In this document: positions 34,061 through 41,929 of the stretch, piece after piece | How the letters are laid out: each line of letters begins with the position of its first letter | Numbering within the stretch: position 1 is the first letter of the stretch | Assembly (NCBI GenBank): GCA_904420015.1 | Contig: CAJFTS010000016.1 | Location: forward strand, 1-50,486 | Source: an uncultured Clostridia bacterium | GTDB taxonomy: Bacteria; Bacillota; Clostridia; Oscillospirales; Acutalibacteraceae | Direction: 5' to 3' | DNA: 50,486 nucleotides | Notes under the pieces: generated by a model | The model's database searches: none | The model's input: only the letters and a program-made list of their open reading frames with translations | Told to the model about the DNA's origin: nothing | Program-made: the position numbers and the translations under genes

Positions 34061-37000
34061 ATGTTTATTGCGGATCTGCATATCCATTCAAAATATTCCC
34101 GCGCCACCAGCAAGGAGAGCGTGGCGGAATATCTGGATCTTTGGTCCAGGCGAAAGGGGATCGACCTGCTGGGAACGGGAGACTTCACCCATCCAGCCTG
34201 GCGCGAAGAGCTCAGGGAGAAGCTGCAGCCTGCTGAAGAAGGGTTCTATACCCTTAAGGAGGAATACCGCCTGCCCGACGATGGGGTGGGAGGCGGCGCC
34301 CGGACCCGTTTTGTGGTGACGGGGGAGATCAGCTCTATTTACAAAAAGAACGGAAAGGTGCGCAAGGTACATAACGTGATCCTGCTTCCCGGGCTTGAGG
34401 AGGCCGAGGCCCTCTCCAAGCGGCTGGAGGCCATCGGCAACCTCCATTCGGACGGCCGCCCGATTTTGGGTCTGGACAGCCGGGACCTTCTGGAGATTAC
34501 GCTGGAGGTCTGTCCCCAGGCCGTCTTGATTCCCGCCCATATCTGGACGCCGCATTTTTCCCTTTTCGGCGCTTTTTCCGGATTCGACACCATAGAAGAA
34601 TGCTTTGAGGATCTGACCCCTCATATCCATGCGCTGGAGACCGGGCTCTCTTCCGACCCGCCCATGAACTGGCGGCTTTCCGCGCTGGACCGGTTTACCC
34701 TTGTCTCCAATTCCGACGCCCATTCTCCTGCAAAGCTGGGGCGGGAGGCGAACCTCTTTACCACAGCCCTATCCTATCCGGCCATGAAAAGGGCGCTGGA
34801 GGAACCGGAAACGGGGGGCTTCGGAGGGACCATTGAGTTTTTCCCCGAGGAGGGGAAATATCATTTGGACGGGCATCGGGCCTGTAAGCTCTGTCTCAAC
34901 CCGTCCGAGACCGCGAAAACCGACGGCAGGTGCCCGGTCTGCGGCCGTAAGCTGACCATCGGGGTTCTCCACCGGGTGGAGGAGCTGGCCGACCGGCCGG
35001 AGGGCTATACCCCTGCAAAGGCGCCTCGGTTTGAAAGCCTGGTTCCCCTGCCGGAGACCATTGCCGCTTCCCTGGGCTTTTCCCCCACAAGCAAGAAAAC
35101 GACGGCGCGGTATGAGACTCTGCTGCGGGAATTGGGGCCGGAGTTTTATCTGCTGCGGGAAGCGCCCTTGCCGGACATTGAGCGGGTGGCGGGCCCCTGC
35201 GTGGCGGAAGGGATCCGCCGGGTGCGCACGGGACAGGTGGAGCTGACGCCTGGTTACGACGGGGAATATGGGAAGATCCATCTGCTTTCCGACCGGGAAA
35301 TCGGGCTCTTGTCCGGCCAGATGTCCTTTTTCCAGGCGCAGCCGAGCCCGCAGACAAAGCCGAAAGCGGAGGACACGGCGCGGCCGATGACGGTACGGCC
35401 CCAAAGGGAGGAAGCACCCGCAGAGAAGGAGCCGCAGCAGGAAGAGAAGGATCCGCTTTTCGGCCTCAACGACCAGCAGCGACGGGCGGTGACGGAGGAG
35501 GCGCCGGCGGTTGCGGTCATCGCGGGGCCGGGAACCGGGAAAACCAAGACTCTCGTTTCCCGCATCCTTTATCTGCTAAAGGCCCGTCGGGTTAAGCCCT
35601 CGCAGATCACCGCCGTTACCTTTACCAATAAGGCTGCCGAGGAGATGCGCGAGCGGCTTTCCAAAGCATTGGGCGGCAAGAACCGCCTCAAAGGGATGAC
35701 CATCGGTACTTTCCATTCCATCTGCCTGTCCCTGCTTAGCGGCCGGGAAGGAGGCGTTACGGTCATCGAAGAGGGGGAGGCGCTTTCTCTTGCGAAGGAG
35801 GCGGCCGAGTCCCTTCCCGGCCGGGTTTCTCCCAGACGGCTGCTGCGGGAGGTTTCCCGGATGAAAAATGGAGCGGCGCAGCCGGATGCATCCGATCTGC
35901 GGGAGGGTGTGGAGCGCTATAACCAAAAGCTGCGCGGATACGGCGTAATGGATTTCGACGATCTGCTTTTGTCTGCCAGGGACGCTATGGACGGCCTTGA
36001 CAAAAAGTCACGCCGTCCCTTTACCCATCTGCTGGTGGACGAGTTTCAGGATATCAACGAAATACAGTACCAGCTGATCGAGGCCTTTTCCAAAGAGAGT
36101 GAAAGCGTTTTTCTGATCGGCGACCCGGATCAGGCCATTTACGGCTTTCGCGGGTCCAATTCCCGGTGCTTTACCCGGTTTTTGTCGGAGCATGCCGGCA
36201 CCTGTGTCATCCGCCTGACCGACAATTACCGTTCGACGCCGCAGATCCTCTCCTGCGCCCTGCCGGTTCTTGCGCCCCAGCCGGAGGGGGAGCCGCCCCG
36301 GACCCTGGAGGCAAAGCGGGCTGATGGAGAACCGGTGCGGTATATTACCGCGGCGGATGAAAAATCCCAGGCCATCTACGTTGCCAAGGAAATCGGAAGG
36401 CTGGTGGGCGGCATGGATATGCTGGAAACCGACCAGGGCCTGCGCGGCCGGGAAAAGGCGTTGGGCTTTTCCGACTTTGCCGTTCTTTACCGCACGCACC
36501 GGCAGGCGGCCATGCTGGAAGCCTGCCTTCGTAAGGAAGGGATCCCCTATGTTGTGACCGGACGGGACCCGGGCCTCCTATCCGAGACGGTGCGGGGGAT
36601 ATTGGGCTTTTTCCGCTATCTGCAAAATCCCAGGGACCTGCTTTCCCTGCGAGCCTGCCTGCGTTTGATACTGGGTTGCCCGGCAGACCCGGCTGCGGCT
36701 TTGATTGAGACGCTGGCCGAGGGGAATATGACGTTACATGAGCTGCCCCAGCCGGATCGGTTTCATCCCTCCGTCTGTCGGATGCTTGCGCTGCTTGACG
36801 ATTTTGCCGATCGGTTTGATAAGGAAAAGCCCCAGTCCCTCCTGCAGGAATTTGTGCAGGACTGCTCCATTCCGGAAAGCGAGGAGCTTGCCCAGCTTTG
36901 CGGTGCGGCCGCCTTTTTTGTAAAGATGCCCGCCTTTCTCAACGCCCTGGTGTTCGGCCAGGAAGGGGATCTGTCCCGTGGCTTCGGCCGGTCTTATGTC

Positions 37001-37306
37001 TCCGACGCCGTACGGCTGATGACCTTCCACGGCGCCAAAGGGCTGGAGTTTGAGGTGGTTTTTCTCTATGATGTCAGCAAGGGTGTGATTCCTTTGGACG
37101 CACCCGGCCGGATGGCAGACGAGGAAGAGGAACGGCGGCTATTCTATGTGGGCATGACCCGCGCGCAGGATGAACTGATTTTGCTCTCTTCCAAGGAGCC
37201 GTCTCCCTTCCTTGCGGATATTCCCGCTTCCCAGTTGGCGACCGGCTGCGCCTTTGTGCCGAAGGCGCCTGTAGAAGGAAAACAGATGAGTCTATTCGAC
37301 CTGTAA
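34061..37306 (+). CDS. Endonuclease Q (PHP)-UvrD helicase fusion
   Basis: Residues 1-420 match endonuclease Q: PHP metal motifs D5-L-H7-I-H9, GTGDFTHP and SNSDAHSP, then a four-Cys zinc site (CKLC ... CPVC, about 276-295) and a helical end. EndoQ cuts 5' to deaminated bases such as uracil and hypoxanthine. Residues about 465-1081 are a UvrD/Rep superfamily 1 helicase: Walker A GPGTGKT (K494), motif II D660-E-F-Q, QAIYGFRG, TFHGAKGLEFEVV and FYVGMTRAQDEL. An acidic Pro/Glu-rich linker (about 425-465) joins them. One protein would thus nick at a deaminated base and unwind the strand. ATG 34061 follows AAAAGGAGAG. Confidence 0.9.
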   Translation: MFIADLHIHSKYSRATSKESVAEYLDLWSRRKGIDLLGTGDFTHPAWREELREKLQPAEEGFYTLKEEYRLPDDGVGGGARTRFVVTGEISSIYKKNGKVRKVHNVILLPGLEEAEALSKRLEAIGNLHSDGRPILGLDSRDLLEITLEVCPQAVLIPAHIWTPHFSLFGAFSGFDTIEECFEDLTPHIHALETGLSSDPPMNWRLSALDRFTLVSNSDAHSPAKLGREANLFTTALSYPAMKRALEEPETGGFGGTIEFFPEEGKYHLDGHRACKLCLNPSETAKTDGRCPVCGRKLTIGVLHRVEELADRPEGYTPAKAPRFESLVPLPETIAASLGFSPTSKKTTARYETLLRELGPEFYLLREAPLPDIERVAGPCVAEGIRRVRTGQVELTPGYDGEYGKIHLLSDREIGLLSGQMSFFQAQPSPQTKPKAEDTARPMTVRPQREEAPAEKEPQQEEKDPLFGLNDQQRRAVTEEAPAVAVIAGPGTGKTKTLVSRILYLLKARRVKPSQITAVTFTNKAAEEMRERLSKALGGKNRLKGMTIGTFHSICLSLLSGREGGVTVIEEGEALSLAKEAAESLPGRVSPRRLLREVSRMKNGAAQPDASDLREGVERYNQKLRGYGVMDFDDLLLSARDAMDGLDKKSRRPFTHLLVDEFQDINEIQYQLIEAFSKESESVFLIGDPDQAIYGFRGSNSRCFTRFLSEHAGTCVIRLTDNYRSTPQILSCALPVLAPQPEGEPPRTLEAKRADGEPVRYITAADEKSQAIYVAKEIGRLVGGMDMLETDQGLRGREKALGFSDFAVLYRTHRQAAMLEACLRKEGIPYVVTGRDPGLLSETVRGILGFFRYLQNPRDLLSLRACLRLILGCPADPAAALIETLAEGNMTLHELPQPDRFHPSVCRMLALLDDFADRFDKEKPQSLLQEFVQDCSIPESEELAQLCGAAAFFVKMPAFLNALVFGQEGDLSRGFGRSYVSDAVRLMTFHGAKGLEFEVVFLYDVSKGVIPLDAPGRMADEEEERRLFYVGMTRAQDELILLSSKEPSPFLADIPASQLATGCAFVPKAPVEGKQMSLFDL

Positions 37307-37356
37307 GCCCAAAATAAGGAAGAAACCGGGTGAAAAAAGGGCTGCAAAGAGAATCG

Positions 37357-37402
37357 AGAAAAAGGGTATGGATAGGATTTTTCCTATCAATACCCTTTTG
37401 TT
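37357..37402 (+). terminator. Hairpin after the EndoQ-UvrD gene, possible bidirectional terminator
   Basis: AAAAGGGTAT-g-GATAGGA and TCCTATC-a-ATACCCTTTT form a long stem flanked by A and T runs. It can terminate the upstream gene, but its core is also the palindrome listed as a LysR operator. Confidence 0.65.
37372..37387. promoter_or_regulatory. Putative LysR operator upstream of the CoA-disulfide reductase gene
   Basis: ATAGG-N6-CCTAT, flanked by G and C to give GATAGG-N6-CCTATC. Its centre is about 65 bases before the predicted transcription start, the classic activator site of LysR-type regulators. The identical arms and spacing recur at 40061-40076 beside the lysR gene. Confidence 0.55.
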
Positions 37403-37409
37403 CTCCTAT

Positions 37410-37438
37410 TATACAAAGGGATATGGGTATGCTATACT
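37410..37438 (+). promoter_or_regulatory. Extended -10 promoter of the CoA-disulfide reductase gene
   Basis: TGCTATACT (extended -10, 37430-37438) with TATACA as a weak -35 (37410-37415) at 17 bases. A weak -35 fits an activator-dependent promoter. Confidence 0.55.
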
Positions 37439-37489
37439 AATTGAAAATACCATACCGGTACCAGGCCCAATCAGATAGGAGGTTTTCTT

Positions 37490-39196
37490 ATGAAGGTAGT
37501 CATCATCGGCGGTGTAGCAGGCGGCGCGTCCGCAGCGGCACGGCTGCGCAGGCTCGACGAGAACGCACAGATCGTGCTGCTCGAACGGGGCGAGTACATT
37601 TCCTTCGCCAACTGCGGCCTGCCCTATTACATCGGCGGCGAGATTCGGGACGCCTCGGCGTTGACGCTGCAAACCCCGGAAAGCTTTCACAAACGCTTTC
37701 GCATCGACGTGCGGGTAGGCAGCGAAGCGGTTGCCATCGACCCGGCCGCCAAAACCGTAAAGGTGAAAAAGACCGCCACCGGTGAAATCTACCAGGAAAC
37801 TTACGACAAGCTGATTTTGTCGCCGGGGGCAAAGCCGATTCTTCCTCCCATCGCCGGGATCCCCAACGAGAAGGTGTTTTCCCTTCGTACCATTCCGGAC
37901 ACCATGGACATCAAATCCTATCTCACACAGCACCATCCCAAATCCGCCGTGGTCGTCGGCGGAGGGTATATCGGCGTGGAAATGGCGGAAAACCTGACTA
38001 AGGCCGGAATTTCCACCACCATTGTGGAGCTGGCCGATCATTTGATCGGGCCGCTTGACCGGGATATGGCCTGCGATGTGCACCGGTATCTGCGCGGACA
38101 GGGGGTGCGGGTACTGCTCAAGCAAAAGCTCAAAGCCGTACGGGAAGAAGGGGAGGGCTTGGTCTTGACCCTGACCGGCGGCGAGATGGCGGCGGATATG
38201 GCGATTATGTCGGTGGGGGTGACGCCGGATACCACGCTTGCCGAAAAGGCGGGCATTGCCGTCAATCCCAAAGGCTGCATTGTGGTCAACGAACAGATGC
38301 AGACCTCCTTTAAGGACATCTATGCGGTGGGGGACGCGGTTCAAATCACCGATTTTGTCACCGGAAAAAAGGGCTTTCTTCCCCTGGCCGGCCCCGCCAA
38401 CCGCCAAGGAAGGATTGCCGCCGACCACATCTGCGGCATTTTCAGCGCATACCACGGTACCCAGGGCTCTTCTATCTTAAAGGTGTTCGATATGACGGTG
38501 GCCTGTACCGGGCTCAACGAGCGTACCGCCCAGGCCCTGTCCATCCCTTATGAGAAGGTGTTTACCTACTCTCCTTCCCATGCCGGTTATTATCCGGGCG
38601 CAAAAAGCATGTCTATTAAAACCCTTTACGCCCCGAAAACCGGCCGGCTTCTCGGTGCCCAGATCGTGGGCTTTGAAGGGGTGGACAAGCGCTGCGACGT
38701 ACTGGCTGCCGCCATTCGTGGAAAACTCACCGCTTTTGACCTGACCGAGCTGGAGCTCTGCTACGCGCCGCCCTTCTCCTCAGCCAAGGATCCGGTTAAC
38801 ATGGCGGGCTTTGTCATTGAAAACACACTGACCGGGAAGGTAAAGAACTTCCATTGGCACGATGTAGCTTCCCTGCCCCGGGACGGCAGTGTGACGCTGC
38901 TGGATGTGCGCACCCACGCGGAACGAAGCAAAGGATGGATTGAGGGCTTTTGGCACATCCCCCTCGACGAGCTGCGCGAGCACCTCGATGAGCTTCCCAA
39001 GGATAAGCCGGTATATGTTCACTGCCATAGCGGCCTGCGCAGCTATCTTGCCTGCCGGATTCTCAGCGGGCATGGGTACGACTGCTACAATCTTTCCGGC
39101 GGCTACCGGCTTTATGCGTCGGTGACACAGGACCGCACCACGGAGGATTATCCCTGCTATGAGCCGGCTACACAGCCGATCGGCACTGGCCGATAA
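37490..39196 (+). CDS. CoA-disulfide reductase with C-terminal rhodanese domain
   Basis: The 568-residue flavoprotein has an FAD site IIGGVAGGASAAARLR at the start, the redox Cys C42 in FANCGLPYY and an NAD(P)H site VVGGGYIGVEMAE. The dimerisation domain runs to about 450. A rhodanese domain (about 465-560) has its active Cys C512 in VHCHSGLRS. Such fusions reduce CoA disulfide or persulfide and handle sulfane sulfur or oxidative stress. AGATAGGAGG precedes the ATG. Its 3' end overlaps that of the convergent lysR gene by 29 bases. Confidence 0.93.
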   Translation: MKVVIIGGVAGGASAAARLRRLDENAQIVLLERGEYISFANCGLPYYIGGEIRDASALTLQTPESFHKRFRIDVRVGSEAVAIDPAAKTVKVKKTATGEIYQETYDKLILSPGAKPILPPIAGIPNEKVFSLRTIPDTMDIKSYLTQHHPKSAVVVGGGYIGVEMAENLTKAGISTTIVELADHLIGPLDRDMACDVHRYLRGQGVRVLLKQKLKAVREEGEGLVLTLTGGEMAADMAIMSVGVTPDTTLAEKAGIAVNPKGCIVVNEQMQTSFKDIYAVGDAVQITDFVTGKKGFLPLAGPANRQGRIAADHICGIFSAYHGTQGSSILKVFDMTVACTGLNERTAQALSIPYEKVFTYSPSHAGYYPGAKSMSIKTLYAPKTGRLLGAQIVGFEGVDKRCDVLAAAIRGKLTAFDLTELELCYAPPFSSAKDPVNMAGFVIENTLTGKVKNFHWHDVASLPRDGSVTLLDVRTHAERSKGWIEGFWHIPLDELREHLDELPKDKPVYVHCHSGLRSYLACRILSGHGYDCYNLSGGYRLYASVTQDRTTEDYPCYEPATQPIGTGR

Positions 39197-40043
39197 AAGC
39201 GGAAAACGGGACGGAGAGGAATTTGTCCTTGTGGTAGATCAGGCGAAATGTCCGTGTGAGTGTTCGATCCTGGAGCGGGAGAATGTACAGCTTTTTCTGT
39301 GTTGCCTCCCGTTTTACCAGCCGCCTGGAAATGACCGTCATCCCTTGTCCGCCCATTACCGCGTTTTTAATGGCTGCTGAACTGTGACACACCCATTTTT
39401 CTTCAATTTGTACACTTGCCTGTGACAAAAATTGCTCAAAAAACTCCCTCGTGCCGCTGCCCCGTTCCCGCAGGATAAAATCCTGTCCGGACAGGTCGGC
39501 GGCTTTTATCGTTTTCTTTTTAGCAAAAGGGTGCTGAGGGCCGCAGACCAAAACCAACTCGTCCTCCATCATGGGAACCACAAGCAGGTCTGGATGCTTG
39601 ACCTGCCCTTCCACAATGCCCAGGTCTAGCTCGCTTTTGAGGATTTTTTCCTCGATAACACTGGTATTGTCCACAAAAGCATGGATTCGCATCCCCGGAT
39701 GCTCCGCTTCGAACCGATTGATCATATCGGTAAGCAGGCAGATTCCCACCGTAATGGTAGCCCCGACATGCAGCGACAGATGCTGGGAGGAGTATTGCAT
39801 CTGCCGTTCCATTTCCTCAAAGAGCGGGACAATATGCCGCGCGTAAGTCAGCAGCCGGTGCCCGGCGTCGGTAAGATAAAGACCCTTTGCCAGCCGTTCA
39901 AAAAGCAGTACCCCGTAAGTGCGTTCCAACTCCGAAATGGTCTGGCTGACGGTGGGTTGAGCGATATAGAGCTTTTTGGCAGCCAGGCTCATTTTCCCGG
40001 TATCCGCTACCGCCAGGAATACCTTCAAATGTCGTATGGTCAA
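39168..40043 (-). CDS. LysR family transcriptional regulator
   Basis: The 291-residue protein has an N-terminal winged helix (residues 1-60; LAAKKLYIAQPTVSQTISELE is the recognition part) and a periplasmic-binding-like effector domain (about 90-290), close to CysL/YeiE-type regulators. Start is TTG 40043 behind AAGGAAGGG. The palindrome just upstream suggests autoregulation, and the same palindrome before the CoA-disulfide reductase gene suggests that this is its target. The effector is unknown; a sulfur compound is a reasonable guess. Confidence 0.92.
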   Translation of the reverse strand: MTIRHLKVFLAVADTGKMSLAAKKLYIAQPTVSQTISELERTYGVLLFERLAKGLYLTDAGHRLLTYARHIVPLFEEMERQMQYSSQHLSLHVGATITVGICLLTDMINRFEAEHPGMRIHAFVDNTSVIEEKILKSELDLGIVEGQVKHPDLLVVPMMEDELVLVCGPQHPFAKKKTIKAADLSGQDFILRERGSGTREFFEQFLSQASVQIEEKWVCHSSAAIKNAVMGGQGMTVISRRLVKREATQKKLYILPLQDRTLTRTFRLIYHKDKFLSVPFSAFIGQCRSAV

Positions 40044-40060
40044 TGTAACCCTTCCTTCTT

Positions 40061-40076
40061 ATAGGCAAACCCCTAT
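40061..40076. promoter_or_regulatory. Putative autoregulatory LysR operator
   Basis: ATAGG-N6-CCTAT, flanked to TATAGG-N6-CCTATA, 18 bases before the lysR start codon. A TATAAG overlaps its left edge on the minus strand as a possible -10, so binding would repress lysR. A TATAAT also reads on the plus strand just to the right. Confidence 0.5.
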
Positions 40077-40316
40077 ACTATAATCCGAGCATACGCGCTT
40101 AAGGGCGCAATTGCAAGGGCTTTGTCAAGAAAATTGGAGAAAAAAGACCGAAGCATACGAAAAAGGATGCTGTTTAAGAGGCGGCAGGCGCCTGACCATT
40201 GCAAAAGCGGAGGGCGCAGACGGGGGGAGGCGGGCAAGTGAATTTCCCAATAAAGCTCGGAGAATTGAGAAAAGAAGTAGAAAAGGAACCGAAAAAGCAG
40301 GGGTTTCTTATTTAAC

Positions 40317-40345
40317 TTGACAGCTGGGCGGCTTTTTGGTATATT
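40317..40345 (+). promoter_or_regulatory. Strong sigma-A promoter of the structured RNA/leader
   Basis: Perfect TTGACA (40317-40322), 17-base spacer and TATATT (40340-40345). Confidence 0.85.
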
Positions 40346-40535
40346 GTGACCGTTGGTTCACAGGGAGGTGTCTTTTTGCCGGTTCTGTAGCTTCATTTGT
40401 CTGGGCAGGAAAAAGCGGCCGTTCGGCTGCTGTATTTGCTGCGTGCAAAGAAGAATACAGAAAAACCGCTGAAAAGACTGCCGGATACGATGGTTGCAAG
40501 GAGCAGGTGCGGCGGGTTGCCGCACCTGCTTTTTT
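40346..40535 (+). ncRNA. Structured RNA or regulatory leader of about 180-190 nt, class unknown
   Basis: Between a strong promoter and a strong terminator lies a sequence that folds as a rod. Helices from the outside: CTGT/GCAG, CTT/AAG, CAT/ATG, TGTC/GATA, GGCAG/CTGCC, then a purine internal loop (GAAAA / GAAAAGA), AGCGG/CCGCT, and a hairpin CTGTATT/AATACAG. The base helix shares GCAG with the terminator stem, so rod and terminator compete. GGGAGG is followed after 7 bases by TTG CCG GTT CTG TAG, a possible 4-codon leader peptide. Size and shape recall 6S RNA, but the promoter also fits an attenuated leader of the methyltransferase. No T-box, SAM or other riboswitch signature was recognised. 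Confidence 0.55.
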
Positions 40536-40537
40536 GC
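40502..40537 (+). terminator. Terminator of the structured RNA/leader
   Basis: AGCAGGTGCGGC / GCCGCACCTGCT, a perfect 12-pair stem with a 5-base loop, then TTTTT. It lies 45 bases before the methyltransferase start codon. Confidence 0.9.
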
Positions 40538-40580
40538 AACGGTTCTCTTTGCGCGCAAAAAGGAGAAAGGAAGCAAATTT

Positions 40581-41291
40581 ATGTCCATATGCTTTTCCAA
40601 AGAATTTTTGCTAGAAAATATGATGGGTCCCAATGCGGTTACTATGTGCGAGGAACTGACGAAGGACCTGCCCTTATCCGGCTGCCGCCGCATTTTGGAT
40701 CTGGGCTGTGGAAAGGGGTTGTCCTCTCTTTTCCTTGCCGACCGGTTGGATGCAGAAGTATTTGCCGTGGATCTGTGGACGCCGGCCAGCGAAAACCTCG
40801 CAAGGTTTGAGCAGATGGGCTATGGCGATCGGATTGTTCCCCTGCACGCAGGCGCCGAAGCGCTTCCCTTTGCCGACGGCTATTTCGATGCCGTCGTCAG
40901 CATAGACGCGTACCACTACTTTGGCCGGGAGAAGGGCTTTTTAGATGCGCATATCGCCCCCTTGGTGAAGGAAGGGGGAATGATCGCCCTGGCCTTTCCA
41001 GGACTCAAGCAGGAGCTTGCACAGTGTTCGCCGAAAGAACTCTTTGTCACCTGGTCAAGGGACGATCTGGAAACCATGCACAGCGTCGGCTGGTGGCGCT
41101 CCCTTTTATGTGCTTCCGCTAAGACGCGCTTAATTTCCATCGGGGAAATGGCCTGCTTTGAGGAAAGCTGGAACGACTGGCTCTCCTGCGACAATCCCTA
41201 TGCCGTCGGAGACCGAAAGGCTATGGACGCGGGCGCGGGTAAGCATATGAACCTGATTGCCGCTGTTTGCCAGCGGATCCCATCCGCATAA
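40581..41291 (+). CDS. Class I SAM-dependent methyltransferase
   Basis: The 236-residue enzyme has the SAM site ILDLGCGKGLSSLFLA (about 36-51), the acidic loop VFAVDLW, the motif AEALPFADGYFDAVVSIDAYHYFG, and WWRSL and CFEESWNDWL further on. This matches a clostridial small-molecule methyltransferase group of unknown substrate. ATG 40581 behind GGAGAAAGGAAG is preferred to longer starts, which fall in the terminator. Expression would depend on read-through of the terminator just upstream, so attenuation is likely. Confidence 0.85.
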   Translation: MSICFSKEFLLENMMGPNAVTMCEELTKDLPLSGCRRILDLGCGKGLSSLFLADRLDAEVFAVDLWTPASENLARFEQMGYGDRIVPLHAGAEALPFADGYFDAVVSIDAYHYFGREKGFLDAHIAPLVKEGGMIALAFPGLKQELAQCSPKELFVTWSRDDLETMHSVGWWRSLLCASAKTRLISIGEMACFEESWNDWLSCDNPYAVGDRKAMDAGAGKHMNLIAAVCQRIPSA

Positions 41292-41439
41292 AGGAGAAGG
41301 CTCAAAGGCCCTATGACGGCTGGGGAATACGGGGCGGAGCAAAAAAGGATCGTCGGTTTACGCAAAAAAGGAAGCGGGCGGTGTGGCCTGCCAAAGCTTT
41401 TTTGCATACCGCCAAAAAATTAGAAAGAAGGCAAATTCC

Positions 41440-41913
41440 ATGAAGCTATGGTTTAAGCAACGGATGTTTTCCTGGTTTGACAGCTATGATATCTATGACG
41501 AGCAGGGACAAACCGTCTATGTTGTCAAAGGCGCTTTGTCCTGGGGACATTGTCTGCATATTTACGATGCGTTAGGGCAGCATGTGGGAACGGTAAAGGA
41601 GGAGGTGTTCACCTTTTTGCCCCGGTTTCGCATGTACGTGGGAGAGGAGTATGTGGGCCAGATTAAGAAAGAGTTCACCTTTTTTAAGCCGAGCTTTCTC
41701 CTTGACTGCAACGGCTGGCAGGTCAGCGGCGATTTTTGGGAGTGGAACTATTCGGTGTACGATGGAGAGCGGCCGGTGATGTTTGCTTCCAAGAAGTTTT
41801 TCAACTGGACGGATACCTATGAAATCGACGTCTGCCGTCCGGAGGATGTACTCTATTCGTTGATGATTGTGCTCGCCATTGATGCGGCGAAATGCTCCTC
41901 GGGCAACGGTTGA
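41440..41913 (+). CDS. LURP-one-related/YxjI-like protein
   Basis: The 157-residue protein alternates short strands with aromatic turns (WFKQRMFSWFDSYDIYDEQGQTVYVVKG, then FTFLPRFRMYVG, EEYVGQIKKEFTFFKPSFLL and FWEWNYSVYDG). This is the pattern of the LURP-one/scramblase-like beta barrel found in YxjI proteins. The function in bacteria is unknown. The C-terminus (YSLMIVLAIDAAKCS) is hydrophobic. ATG 41440 behind GAAAGAAGG is chosen; 16 bases separate it from the next gene, so they probably form an operon. Confidence 0.8.
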   Translation: MKLWFKQRMFSWFDSYDIYDEQGQTVYVVKGALSWGHCLHIYDALGQHVGTVKEEVFTFLPRFRMYVGEEYVGQIKKEFTFFKPSFLLDCNGWQVSGDFWEWNYSVYDGERPVMFASKKFFNWTDTYEIDVCRPEDVLYSLMIVLAIDAAKCSSGNG

Positions 41914-41929
41914 GAGAGAAGGAGATAAG

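Noticed and set aside
40111-40320. 69-codon plus frame after the lysR promoter
   Set aside because: Low complexity, no ribosome site, and ends in the promoter of the structured RNA.
40346-40535. T-box, SAM riboswitch, SRP RNA or tmRNA in the methyltransferase leader
   Set aside because: None of the conserved sequences (for example the T-box antiterminator AGGGTGG or the SRP GGAAG loop) is present. 6S RNA remains possible but its closing stem is not evident.
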